Source: JAWSVE01 sp033852115 (GTDB lineage: Bacteria > Pseudomonadota > Gammaproteobacteria > Pseudomonadales > Cellvibrionaceae). From it: 64,000 nt of DNA. Made by a program: the position numbers and the translations under genes. The DNA lies in the NCBI GenBank assembly GCA_033852115.1, contig JAWSVE010000006.1, positions 186,001-250,000 on the forward strand, given 5' to 3'. Numbering within the stretch: the stretch's first letter is position 1; each line of letters starts with the position of its first letter. The notes beneath the pieces are model-generated. The model saw only the letters and a list, made by a program, of their open reading frames with translations. It did no database searches and had not been told where the DNA came from. Positions 45,039-54,395 of this stretch are shown in pieces.

Positions 45039-47645
45039 TTATTGAACGTTCGCAACCGCACTAGCGAATACCGAAGTACAAACCGCTAACGCTGCAGAAT
45101 CTGTTTCACTGGCATTCGCAGCAGTGCTGAGCTCTGCTAATAGCGTATCCACAGTCGCCGCCATATCCGTAGGATCAGGCTGCGTTGCTAATGTCGTTGT
45201 GTCCATGAACGTTTGGCTAGAGAACTTCTCAAGCATAGGATCCAGAACAGCGTTCCGCTGAGTATTCAGTGCTTGACCAAAGTTTAAGCTTGGCCAGAAA
45301 GCAGTTCTCAAAGACGTACTCGCGGTCAAAGCTTCACAATAAGCAGCCGCCAGTTGAGTAATACCCATCTGCTGCGTTGTGGAAAATGCTACTGGGTCTT
45401 CTGATGATGGCAATTGCGTTTTAAGTGTATCGAACTTGCCAGCAACCAACGCGTTGTCTTTAGACACACCAGTCAAAGACGAAAACATTTCATTTATTTC
45501 ATAGAAATGTTTCAAGCCAATTTCCGACTGCTTATAAGAATAAACGGGCAGCGCTACATCGGGGTAATCCGGTGTGCTGCGATCAACCGATGACGTGCGA
45601 ACGCCAATGCGATCGAATGACAAGAAAAACTCATCCGTTTCTGGCGCAACTTTTTCACTCGCGATGATCGTTCCTGTCACAGGAATGCCGTAAGTTGAGA
45701 GGCGCAACCAATTATTTTCAGCTGCCTGATAATCTGCATCCGTAATAGTGACATCCATTTTCGCAAAGGCTTGACCGGTTGGTGCTTCGCGACCATTAAT
45801 GCCAATGCGCATACCTTGAATATCAATATCGCTTGAGATCACGACGCCTTCTTCTAGCACAGTGAAGAATGGATCGTTGAATAAGTAGCTGTAATCATCG
45901 AACCGCTCTACTTCAAATACGATGTAGGCTTCAGGAATATTCACCAGGCTTGAAATATTAAATGGCATATAATATTTCTGCCCAACACCCACTGAAAAAT
46001 TGGTAAGAATTTGCTCTTGAGTTAGCACACGATTGTGAATGGCAACAAAACGTAAGGTACCTTTCCAATCAAGATCCATCCCGCCGACTTCGTTACCTAG
46101 TACCAATACGTGGGAATCACTCCAATTACTTGGCGAGCTATTGGCGAGCACGTCAGCATCTGTGGTGGTCAACTCTCCATTTACCCAAATTTGACGACCA
46201 TTGGTTGCATCAAAGTTTACGACGACGTGCTGCAAACTTGCTTGCAATACATCGTCACCATCAGGTGTTGAATAAAGAGGCGAACCGTTACCATTACTGT
46301 CCACGCTGTCTGTACGTAGCAACGTATTGTAGTTGTACAGCGTTTGTCCCAAAGTAAAATTGCGCTCTGAGGGACCACCTGAATAGCTAATAATACGACG
46401 CACATTGTCTTGCGTTACATTGGCGGGAATAACCCAGGCTTCAACAGCGAATTCACCTGTTAAAGAAATTGCATCGCGCAACTTACGACTATTGGACGTT
46501 AAACCTTGAGCTCGGCCAGATGGACCAAAAAACTCCATTCCCCAACTCGATACAAAGCGCGCGTCACCGGTTCGCGTTAAATCCAATTGCGGTGAAATAC
46601 CACTCGTGTCGACAACGCGATCCGGGTTGGTGTTATCCAACTGTTTAAATTCATACTTGGCGATAATGTTTGATTCATATCGACCAGCCGCGTTAGCAGA
46701 TTGACCTTGACTTGGGTTAGCTGGAAACGCCAATGCGCCACTCACCTGAAGCTCGTCTGGATCGACAGTCGCGGGCGAACCTAGACTATCAATAAAGGCT
46801 TGAATACCCGCTTCCATTTCCACCGCATTGGCAGCACAGTCAACCGGACCACCCGCATCATTTGGGTCCCAACAGTTTGTGTGTGGTGCAACTGCAAGAC
46901 GATAAACTAGTCGAGAATTACTCGCGTCATTCAAATCAATTTTCGATTGTGCTGCGCGGTAAGCCGTGGTGACGTCGCCACTCGCAAAGTAAGGTTGCTG
47001 TTGACGTTCACTGCCGTCTTCCGAGTGACAGCGAGAGCAGTACTCACGCAAGATTGGCGTATACACATTACTTTCAAACGCCGCAGGCACAGGCGGCGGG
47101 AAATTTAGACTTGCTCCGGGTAACACGGCGGGCACTGGATCGATAGTTACAACGGTTGTTGTTGCTTCGGTTGCATTCGCCCAATTTGAAATCCATGTCT
47201 CCATCAGATCAGCACATACATTTGGCACATCCCAACAGTTGTGGTCAGAGGCCATGCGCTGAACAAGCAGAGAGTCACCTGGGTTTTCTAAATCAACAAC
47301 GGTTAATGCCGCTTGATAGGCGGTATTAATATTGTCGTCGCGAACAAACCAAGTCGTTCCAGGGCCATCTTGTTTGTGGCAATTACCGCAACGGTTATCT
47401 GCAACAATGTTATCCCAGAGATTCACTTTAAATTCGGTCACATCCGATGACGCCGCCGCAGGGCCATCGTATGAAATGCCGCCGCTACCACCGTTATTGT
47501 TCCCATTGGGATTTAACACTTGAGTATTATCACCGCCACTGTCAGAGCTACAGCTTGTAAAACCTGACAAAACGCCAACTGAAAGTGATACCAGTGCTAT
47601 CAGTTTCAAGCCGCGCAAAACGTTGTATTGTGCAAACTGATTCAT
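45039..47645 (-). CDS. Dihaem LamG-domain lipoprotein
   Basis: 868 residues. Lipoprotein signal with Cys32 (FTSC). Two c-type haem motifs: CGNCH at about residue 83 and CSRCH at about 202, each in a similar repeat that also has an NCWDxxN sequence, so an internal duplication. A LamG/concanavalin-like sheet domain spans about 330-530 (DGDDVLQASLQHVVVNFDA, LVLGNEVGGMDLDWKGTLRF), followed by a long C-terminal part without recognised domains. ATG 47645 (AAAGGTG nine bases upstream) is preferred to GTG 47657. The haem part suggests electron transfer at the outer membrane and the LamG part binding to a glycan or protein. Upstream gene ends five bases before it. Confidence 0.86.
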   Translation of the reverse strand: MNQFAQYNVLRGLKLIALVSLSVGVLSGFTSCSSDSGGDNTQVLNPNGNNNGGSGGISYDGPAAASSDVTEFKVNLWDNIVADNRCGNCHKQDGPGTTWFVRDDNINTAYQAALTVVDLENPGDSLLVQRMASDHNCWDVPNVCADLMETWISNWANATEATTTVVTIDPVPAVLPGASLNFPPPVPAAFESNVYTPILREYCSRCHSEDGSERQQQPYFASGDVTTAYRAAQSKIDLNDASNSRLVYRLAVAPHTNCWDPNDAGGPVDCAANAVEMEAGIQAFIDSLGSPATVDPDELQVSGALAFPANPSQGQSANAAGRYESNIIAKYEFKQLDNTNPDRVVDTSGISPQLDLTRTGDARFVSSWGMEFFGPSGRAQGLTSNSRKLRDAISLTGEFAVEAWVIPANVTQDNVRRIISYSGGPSERNFTLGQTLYNYNTLLRTDSVDSNGNGSPLYSTPDGDDVLQASLQHVVVNFDATNGRQIWVNGELTTTDADVLANSSPSNWSDSHVLVLGNEVGGMDLDWKGTLRFVAIHNRVLTQEQILTNFSVGVGQKYYMPFNISSLVNIPEAYIVFEVERFDDYSYLFNDPFFTVLEEGVVISSDIDIQGMRIGINGREAPTGQAFAKMDVTITDADYQAAENNWLRLSTYGIPVTGTIIASEKVAPETDEFFLSFDRIGVRTSSVDRSTPDYPDVALPVYSYKQSEIGLKHFYEINEMFSSLTGVSKDNALVAGKFDTLKTQLPSSEDPVAFSTTQQMGITQLAAAYCEALTASTSLRTAFWPSLNFGQALNTQRNAVLDPMLEKFSSQTFMDTTTLATQPDPTDMAATVDTLLAELSTAANASETDSAALAVCTSVFASAVANVQ

Positions 47646-47649
47646 AAGC

Positions 47650-48954
47650 TTATTCACCTTTACAGTAGTCGGCCGTTTCGGCGAACACTCGTTTCATATT
47701 GAAGCCGTTGGCTCTAAAGTTATCGGTAATTTCCGCAACTTTTTGGCTATCACTTGTATCAACTGTTGTACCGTTGTCGTAATCGCCAGGGTCGCGAAGA
47801 CAAACCGACTTAAACACTTTTCGCACTTGGCACTGTGCAAACGCATAGCTGTTGGCTAATTCCCAACCCATGGTTTTTGCACCATTCCCACCGCTGTTAG
47901 GCGCATCGCCTGTCCAGTTCCATCCGATGGCTTCGTTAGTCCCTTCTCTCCAATAGTTATCCCACTGATCATCCGGTGTTACATAACCGTAAGGGAAGTT
48001 ATTGGCGTTGATGTGGTACTTAGGCTGAACGCGCGTATCAATTCCTAACTCAGGATTAGGCTGCGGTGAGGTGTTATACATCAAGAAGCCGTTTTCACGA
48101 TCGTCGGTTGTATCGTCGCCATCAGGGTTATGCTGGTAGTTGTAATAGGCAAATGCTTGAGCCAATGGATCCATACCAATATGGCAGCCCACACAGCCTG
48201 TCAAAAACAATTGGCTATCTCCGCCTGGGCTGCGGGAAACATCTTGTCGAATGCGGTCTGGTACACCGGAGGGGTCTTCCATCTGCTCCAGATCACGACA
48301 CATCTGGCTCATCAAGGTAAAACGCAACATCGCTCGGTTAGTTCCCAGAATAAAAAAGGCTTTGGCTGCAGCGCGAGTGGTCATCACGCCCGCCGTTGCT
48401 TCAGCAGGCAAGCTCGAAACGCTGGACTGAGTTACTTGCTGAAGATCACGTAAAGGTTGTGCTTGCGCTTCAATCGCTTCGTAATGCGCATTGCTATTAG
48501 TCGCATAGGGCGTTGTAACCGCTGGATGTGTGTAGACCATATTCGCACGCAGAATTTCGCGATAATCCACTTCGTCGTTTACCACACCAATGAACGTAGC
48601 GATGTAGTCATTCAACGGTTCAAAGGGGTCTTGATCTCGATTAGTCCAAGGCGCCGCCATGCGCTTCAATGTTCCACCAAGGAAGCCCTCCTGAGCGGCT
48701 GAACCGTAGACGCCATTCATGATATCCAGCGCAACATCTTGCGCATCACCGGCGGTAATTCGAGTCGCCATATCGTTGAGATCCAATTCGGACTCTGGAG
48801 GCAACCCTGTGAGACGTTCATGCATTCGATAGGCTTGCTCTTTAGGGCCGGCATAACTTAACGGCGCTGTGAACGTGAGCGAGATACAAGAACATATCGC
48901 CGCTGCCATCAGCGTTTTTCTATTGTTTAATTTTTTGGTAGCCACAGTGGTCAA
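47650..48954 (-). CDS. Secreted monohaem c-type protein of unknown function
   Basis: 434 residues. Signal peptide (about 1-35, cleavage near SYAGP). One haem c motif CVGCH at about 253 (in LTGCVGCHIGMDP), and an early HERLTGLPPESEL motif reminiscent of the planctomycete-type cytochrome DUF1585/1588/1592 group. Possible Met/His ligands cannot be fixed. First gene of the operon with the LamG dihaem lipoprotein (four-base gap) and the DUF1501-like protein. Its promoter faces a divergent operon that starts with another haem lipoprotein. Confidence 0.83.
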   Translation of the reverse strand: MTTVATKKLNNRKTLMAAAICSCISLTFTAPLSYAGPKEQAYRMHERLTGLPPESELDLNDMATRITAGDAQDVALDIMNGVYGSAAQEGFLGGTLKRMAAPWTNRDQDPFEPLNDYIATFIGVVNDEVDYREILRANMVYTHPAVTTPYATNSNAHYEAIEAQAQPLRDLQQVTQSSVSSLPAEATAGVMTTRAAAKAFFILGTNRAMLRFTLMSQMCRDLEQMEDPSGVPDRIRQDVSRSPGGDSQLFLTGCVGCHIGMDPLAQAFAYYNYQHNPDGDDTTDDRENGFLMYNTSPQPNPELGIDTRVQPKYHINANNFPYGYVTPDDQWDNYWREGTNEAIGWNWTGDAPNSGGNGAKTMGWELANSYAFAQCQVRKVFKSVCLRDPGDYDNGTTVDTSDSQKVAEITDNFRANGFNMKRVFAETADYCKGE

Positions 48955-49377
48955 TCCTGTTTAGCTAAAAGTGGATGTTGAGCGTTGAATTAATTATGCC
49001 CAATTCAAATTTACTTGCCTAATTTACCGACTGGAAATCCTAGGCGATCTAGCCCTCGAGCCACAACCGATTCTATAAACTTAGCAATATTCTGCCTAAC
49101 TGTTCACACTAATTAGGCCTTGTTTTTCCGATACCTCCGCTAACCCCTACCAAAACAACGTTTCGTCAGAACTTCATAGCCGATCGTCTGCAACCTGGTC
49201 ATACTTAGTCCCAATTGTTAATTTATTTCGATTTTTTCGTGTCTCAATTCGTGAATAGGCCGCGCGTAAAACTTAAGACTTTTCGAGATACTTTCGATAA
49301 ATTTTCACGAAACGTTGTGTCGGTATTTAAACGCAGAAAATCTTGAGACATCTTTCACATTTTTACGGGTAACAACC
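48955..49377. promoter_or_regulatory. Divergent promoter region between two haem-protein operons
   Basis: 423 bases between the start codons of two divergent envelope operons. No gene inside. TTTCGA occurs at 49281-49286 and 49292-49297, an 11-base spacing (about one helical turn), with a third near 49229; this may be a regulator site. No sigma-54 or FNR element found. Confidence 0.45.
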
Positions 49378-52038
49378 ATGACAAGAAACGTTGTCACACC
49401 TTTCAGTCACTCAACATCAAAGCACTTTGGGGTATTGCTCGCGGGTTGCGCCATCGCCATAACTACCGGTTGCAATTTCGGCGGAGGAAGTGGCGGCAGC
49501 GGCGGTGAAGAAGCCGACCCCAATATTGTCGAGCTACCCATTACCTATGTGAAAAGAACGCTGCCCGTCGATGAGGATGATCCTACGCAGATCGTCCCCT
49601 GGGATGTACTTGAGCCCGACGCATTCAATGGCGGAGCAGTGCTTTACATCCGTGATCGAGCAGCAGCCAGTGCGCTTGAAACTGATATCACGTCCAGCGT
49701 GTGGCCCGATGGTGCCCTCTATGATGTTAAAGATATTGATGCTCACTGGAGTGGTGAACGCATCGTTTTCGCGATGCGAGGTCCGGAAGACCCGGACTTG
49801 GATGATGATGAGCAGCTGAAATGGGATATATGGGAATACAATCGCATTGACGAAACCCTGATCCGGATCATTAGTGATGAAACCGCCGCGCAAGAAGGCA
49901 ACGACGTCGCACCTCACTATATGCCAGATGGCCGAATCGTATTTTCATCTGACCGCCAAAAGCGCTCGAAAGCTGTGCTACTGGATGAGGGGAAACAAGG
50001 TTTCACAGCCATGCACGAGAACCGCCAGAACGGCGAGTACGCATTTAACCTACATGTGATTGACGACGAAGGCGATCCCAGCACACTTGAGCAAATCACC
50101 TTCAACCAAAGCCATGACATTCACCCGACCATGATTGCCGATGGGCGCATTCTGTTCTTGCGCTGGGACCGCTATGGCAACAACAACTTAAGCCTGTATA
50201 CCGTAAACCCCGACGGTAGCGATTTGCAGTTCCAGTATGGCTATCACAGTCAAAACACCGGGGATAACGACTCTCAAGCAGTGTTTTCACAGCCACGGGA
50301 ACTGCTGAATGGACGGATTCTCGTTAACCTTCGTCCGCGAACCGACAACCGCCTAGGCGGTGACATGGTGTCTATTGATATCGGCAACTATACCGAAGCA
50401 GACCAGCCGACAGCGGGCGGACAAGAGCCGCTGAGCGTCTTGGATGTGGTGATCTCCGGACAAAACAACCCAATGCCCTCGCCACACGGTTACTTCCCAT
50501 CCGCTTACCCATTCTATGATGGCACCCAACGACTGCTGGTGAGTTGGAATGCTTGCCAATTAGAAGACCCTCTAGACCCAGGTGTTGTGCTGACCTGCTC
50601 GGACGACAACCTAGCGAACCCAAACTTAGTCGAAGCCGACCCGGTGACTGGCTTGTGGATTTATGACTATGGCAGCGAAACCCAGCGCGCCGTGGTGGCA
50701 CCAGAGGAGGGCTATTTATATACCGACGTAGCGACCTTTGAAGAGCGCACTGCACCCAGCGTGATTCTGCCGGTCCCCATCGAGAATCCCGATTGGGAAA
50801 CAGCCAACGTTGGCGTCATGCACATTCGCAGCGTTTACGATATTGATGGCGTTGATACAGCACCGGGGGGCATTGGCGCTGTATCGAATCCGGGGAATGC
50901 TGCATATCTGAGCCGACCCGCACGGTTCCTAAAAATCGTCAAAGCGGTATCCGAACCAGACGACGATGTGTACGACTTTGATAACGAAGCAGTGGGAGTC
51001 GCTGGAGGCCAGCGCTTTAAACACATTCTTGGCTATGTACCCATCGAACCCGATGGCTCGGCAAAGTTTTTAGTCCCCGCCGATGTACCTTTCAGCATTT
51101 CCGTCCACGATGCCAACCTCGGCCGCATCAGCCCGCGGCACGAAAATTGGCTGCAAGTGCGTATTGGTGAGCAGCGGGAATGTACCGGCTGCCACACAGC
51201 CAACAGCGAAGTTCCTCATGGGCGACGAGATATGGAGCCAACATCGGTTAATTTGGGAGCTGGCCCCAGCGGCTTCCCCAATGCCGCTGCTGCGTTATTT
51301 CCTGTAGAAGGCGAGACCATGGCAGAAACCTATGCGCGCATCAATGGACCGCGCGTACCTAGCTTTAATATTGTGTACACGGATGAATGGGCCGGGGTAG
51401 GCACAACCGCTGATCCTGACATCACCCTCAAATATCGCGATGCTGACCCAGACATTGGCCTGAATACCACGCCACCGGTAAGCACTGGCTGCGAAAACAA
51501 CTGGACGTCTTTCTGCCGTGGCGAAATCAATTACCTAAGCCACATTCAGCCTCTCTGGGATTATCTAGGCCGTGTCAACGATGCGGATGAATCCGCTGTG
51601 TGCGTTGATTGCCACAGTCGCAACATTGCGAACCCAGATGCCACTCAATTCCCTATTGGTACTCAGTTAGAACTAACAAACGACCCAATCGGACCGCTGA
51701 ATTTAAACCCCAACCAAAATCAACTATGGGTGGTCTCCTATTTAGATCTATTCCGGCAGGACTATCAGATGGAATTGGATATGGACGACAACCTGATTCG
51801 CAGCACCGTGACAGGCGTCATAGGCCAAGATGTCGATGGCAACGATATTCTCGGCCCGGTACCGATTCAAATTCAGTCGCCCTTTCAAAACGGTGGTTTC
51901 GTCTCAGTATTCTCACCAGGTGGCAGCCATGACGGCGGCGTCACTCGGCTAACACCCCATGAATTGAAATTAATTTCAGAATGGTTAGATATTGGGGCAC
52001 AATACTACAACGACCCCTTTGACGCGCCGTTGGATTAG
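49378..52038 (+). CDS. HzsA-related dihaem lipoprotein with beta-propeller
   Basis: 886 residues from ATG 49378. Lipoprotein signal with two candidate boxes (LAGC Cys24, TTGC Cys32) and a Gly-rich linker. The N-terminal 400 residues carry WD/PD40-like blades (APHYMPDGRIVFSSDRQ, HPTMIADGRILFLRWDR). Then a HZS_alpha-type segment (VPIEPDGSAKFLVPADVPF) leads to haem motifs CTGCH (602) and CVDCH (742). Related in layout to the alpha subunit of hydrazine synthase, but there is no partner subunit, so hydrazine chemistry is not implied. First gene of a plus-strand operon with barrels and a thioredoxin. Confidence 0.87.
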   Translation: MTRNVVTPFSHSTSKHFGVLLAGCAIAITTGCNFGGGSGGSGGEEADPNIVELPITYVKRTLPVDEDDPTQIVPWDVLEPDAFNGGAVLYIRDRAAASALETDITSSVWPDGALYDVKDIDAHWSGERIVFAMRGPEDPDLDDDEQLKWDIWEYNRIDETLIRIISDETAAQEGNDVAPHYMPDGRIVFSSDRQKRSKAVLLDEGKQGFTAMHENRQNGEYAFNLHVIDDEGDPSTLEQITFNQSHDIHPTMIADGRILFLRWDRYGNNNLSLYTVNPDGSDLQFQYGYHSQNTGDNDSQAVFSQPRELLNGRILVNLRPRTDNRLGGDMVSIDIGNYTEADQPTAGGQEPLSVLDVVISGQNNPMPSPHGYFPSAYPFYDGTQRLLVSWNACQLEDPLDPGVVLTCSDDNLANPNLVEADPVTGLWIYDYGSETQRAVVAPEEGYLYTDVATFEERTAPSVILPVPIENPDWETANVGVMHIRSVYDIDGVDTAPGGIGAVSNPGNAAYLSRPARFLKIVKAVSEPDDDVYDFDNEAVGVAGGQRFKHILGYVPIEPDGSAKFLVPADVPFSISVHDANLGRISPRHENWLQVRIGEQRECTGCHTANSEVPHGRRDMEPTSVNLGAGPSGFPNAAAALFPVEGETMAETYARINGPRVPSFNIVYTDEWAGVGTTADPDITLKYRDADPDIGLNTTPPVSTGCENNWTSFCRGEINYLSHIQPLWDYLGRVNDADESAVCVDCHSRNIANPDATQFPIGTQLELTNDPIGPLNLNPNQNQLWVVSYLDLFRQDYQMELDMDDNLIRSTVTGVIGQDVDGNDILGPVPIQIQSPFQNGGFVSVFSPGGSHDGGVTRLTPHELKLISEWLDIGAQYYNDPFDAPLD

Positions 52039-52048
52039 CGATTCTGTA

Positions 52049-52948
52049 ATGAAAATAACGAACTATCAGCCTCGGCATTGGCTGGCGACAATGCTGATGG
52101 CCGCATGTTGTTGTGGTGCAGGAAGTGTTGCCGCTCAGCAAGACACGCCCTCAACAGCAAGTGATGACGGTGTGCCAGCCGAAGCACCAGCAGCCCCTGC
52201 TCCCGCACCTGAACCACTGCCCGTGATTGAGGATGAGAAACGCAGCTGGCTAACGGCCTGGCTCCCCAGTAGCGAGACTATTCACACCACTATCGTCGAT
52301 CCCTTTGTGAATATGCGCACAGGGCCCGGGCGCGGTTACCCGATCAACCACATCGTTGAGCGAGGCGAGCCCATAACACTGCTCAAAAAACGCAATGATT
52401 GGATAAAAGTTGAAACGCAACGCGGTGTTACCGGCTGGACCCACCGCGACGAATTAGTAATGACGCTCAGCCAAGACGGCAAGCAAGTCGTCACCCTAAC
52501 GGGCACCAGCATAGCGGACTACGAGACGCGTGAATGGAGTATCGGCGTTGGCGCTGGTGAGTTTGGCGGCTCCGATGCGCTGACCCTGTTCGGCACCTAC
52601 CGAATGAACGACAACTTTACTATTGAAGGCAAATTTACACATTCAATTGGTAGCTTTTCTGAACGTCGAATCTATGGCCTAAACCTTACTCACGAAATTT
52701 GGCCGCACTGGCGAGTTTCACCATTTTTGTCAATCGGCGCAGGCATTATTGAAGTGAGCCCCGATGTGAGCTTGGCCGACCCTGTGGATCGCCAAGACTC
52801 AATGATGATGATTGGTGCCGGAGTACAAACGTATATTAGTCGCCAATTGATGTTGCGCGTTGAATATACCAATAACGTAATCTTACCCAGCCGCAACGAA
52901 AACGAAGAGGTAACCGAGTGGAAAATTGGCTTAAGCGCGTTCTTTTAA
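52049..52948 (+). CDS. SH3-domain protein with C-terminal outer-membrane barrel
   Basis: 299 residues from ATG 52049. Signal peptide ends near SVAAQQ; a Pro/Ala-rich linker (APAAPAPAPEPLPV) precedes a bacterial SH3 domain (about 85-140, FVNMRTGPGRGYPINHIVER), then about 130 residues of beta strands ending with a Phe (LSAFF), typical of outer-membrane proteins. SH3 domains of this type bind peptidoglycan, so the protein may join the outer membrane to the wall. It starts 10 bases after the HzsA-related gene and overlaps the next gene by 31 bases. Confidence 0.85.
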   Translation: MKITNYQPRHWLATMLMAACCCGAGSVAAQQDTPSTASDDGVPAEAPAAPAPAPEPLPVIEDEKRSWLTAWLPSSETIHTTIVDPFVNMRTGPGRGYPINHIVERGEPITLLKKRNDWIKVETQRGVTGWTHRDELVMTLSQDGKQVVTLTGTSIADYETREWSIGVGAGEFGGSDALTLFGTYRMNDNFTIEGKFTHSIGSFSERRIYGLNLTHEIWPHWRVSPFLSIGAGIIEVSPDVSLADPVDRQDSMMMIGAGVQTYISRQLMLRVEYTNNVILPSRNENEEVTEWKIGLSAFF

Positions 52949-53598
52949 TCACCCTGGCCAGCAGTAGCCTAATCTCTTTGTCTCCGGCGATGGCGCAGGG
53001 CGCTGATGACGACCTTGAGGAAAGTAATGGCAACGCCACGCTGGAAAAAATCATCACCCCAGATTTAGAGCGTCGCGAAATCGAAGAAGACATACTGGAT
53101 AACGAAGATTTTGAGATAGGTATCTATACGGGCTTTCTCACGGTCGAAGATTTTGGCACCAACTCTGTTACCGGTATTCGCATCGCCTACCACGTCACCG
53201 AAGATTTTTTCATGGAGGGCAGCTACGCCTTTTCTGAACTCGGAGAATCCAGTATTGAGCGGTTTGCTGGGTCGCTCCCCTTATTTCCCGATACCGATCG
53301 CGATTTAAACTACTACAATATCTCATTCGGCTGGAACGTTTTGCCAGGTGAAGCGTTTTTGTCCGAGAACTGGGCATTTAACTCAGCCATTTATTTAGTC
53401 GGCGGCGCGGGTAGCACCTCGTTCGGTGATGAACAATATTTTACGGCAAGCCTGGGTGGCGGCTTACGGCTAGCATTGACCGATTGGCTAGCGATGCATT
53501 TCGACACACGCATATACCGTTTTACCCATGACCTTTTCGGCGAAGAAGTTACAACTCTGAACCCGGAAACAACCTTAGGCTTTACGATATTTTTCTAG
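52918..53598 (+). CDS. Outer-membrane beta-barrel domain protein
   Basis: 226 residues from GTG 52918, inside the end of the previous gene (31-base overlap), with AGAGG upstream. Signal peptide ending PAMAQ, an acidic linker (LERREIEEDILDNEDFEIG) and a small barrel: alternating strands such as FTASLGGGLRLALTDWLAMH and a terminal LGFTIFF. The pattern fits the myxobacterial-type outer-membrane beta-barrel family found with AgmX/TolQR clusters. Functions with the SH3 barrel protein by position (inference). Confidence 0.83.
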   Translation: MENWLKRVLLITLASSSLISLSPAMAQGADDDLEESNGNATLEKIITPDLERREIEEDILDNEDFEIGIYTGFLTVEDFGTNSVTGIRIAYHVTEDFFMEGSYAFSELGESSIERFAGSLPLFPDTDRDLNYYNISFGWNVLPGEAFLSENWAFNSAIYLVGGAGSTSFGDEQYFTASLGGGLRLALTDWLAMHFDTRIYRFTHDLFGEEVTTLNPETTLGFTIFF

Positions 53599-53682
53599 GC
53601 CGCATCGACATGGCTAGATAACAACGGTGCTCTGCACGCTTGCGAGCGCCACTAGATAAGCGAGAAGAAATAGGAAGTGATT

Positions 53683-54171
53683 ATGAAGCAGCTCATCGCA
53701 CTGATACTTTGTTGCACTTTATTCGGTAGCGCCCAAGCCGCCGAAAAGATTTCAGGCAACGCTCACGATTTCACATTATCAAGCAGTCTCGGTAAAAATA
53801 TCCGCCTCGCAGAAGAGCGCGGCAACGTCGTGCTTATCAATTTTTGGGCAACGTGGTGTGGGCCATGCCGACAAGAAATGCCCCACCTTGAAGCGCTGTA
53901 CAAACGTTACAACCGAGCCGGTTTTACTATCTTAGGCGTGAACGTTGAACCCGATCCCAATGAGTCGAAAAAACTTCTAAAAGAAATCCCTGTTAGCTTC
54001 CCCATTCTTTACGATACAGAAAGTAAAGTGAGTGAAATGTATGGTGTTGACGCAATGCCCACTACCGTGATCGTCGACCGCAATGGCAAGATGCGTTACC
54101 TACATCGAGGCTACAAGCCAGGATATGAAGAAGATTACCGCAAACAAATTCGGGAGCTGATTCGCGAATGA
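53683..54171 (+). CDS. TlpA-like periplasmic thiol:disulphide oxidoreductase
   Basis: 162 residues from ATG 53683 (AGGAAG upstream). Signal peptide 1-20, thioredoxin fold with active site WATWCGPC (Cys59, Cys62), GVNVEPDP and the cis-Pro loop DAMPTTVIVD. TlpA/ResA proteins reduce disulphides in the periplasm, notably of apocytochrome c and copper-site proteins. It is followed without gap (ATGA overlap) by a DUF4266 lipoprotein with a Cys-rich end, which may be its redox partner or substrate, and sits in an operon with c-type haem proteins nearby. Confidence 0.92.
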   Translation: MKQLIALILCCTLFGSAQAAEKISGNAHDFTLSSSLGKNIRLAEERGNVVLINFWATWCGPCRQEMPHLEALYKRYNRAGFTILGVNVEPDPNESKKLLKEIPVSFPILYDTESKVSEMYGVDAMPTTVIVDRNGKMRYLHRGYKPGYEEDYRKQIRELIRE

Positions 54172-54395
54172 GCCGAATAGCAAAACTGACAAGCATTTTT
54201 TGCCTTTTAACCTGGCTGAGCGCCTGTAGCGTTCAGCCTTGGGTAAAACCCTACGAGCGCGAAAACCTCGCTGATCCAATAATGTCGTTTGACGGTGATC
54301 CTGCGGCTTCAAAGTATCTCAATCACGTTTATGAAGCACGTGAAGCCATGCGCGGCGCCGAGGGCAGTGCAGGGGGCGGCTGTGGTTGCAATTAG
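54168..54395 (+). CDS. DUF4266 lipoprotein
   Basis: 75 residues. Lipoprotein signal with LSAC, Cys20; then VKPYERENLADPIM and the C-terminal motif GGGCGCN, the hallmarks of DUF4266. The start overlaps the TlpA stop (ATGA), and the following DUF3570 gene begins inside its end. The terminal Cys-Gly-Cys may be a metal or disulphide site. In other Gammaproteobacteria DUF4266, a thioredoxin, DUF3570 and often an FMN transferase (ApbE) lie together; ApbE is not in this window. Confidence 0.9.
   Translation: MSRIAKLTSIFCLLTWLSACSVQPWVKPYERENLADPIMSFDGDPAASKYLNHVYEAREAMRGAEGSAGGGCGCN

Noticed and set aside
49378..52038. Hydrazine synthase
   Set aside because: Only the alpha-type layout is present; no beta or gamma subunit genes or other anammox genes lie nearby.
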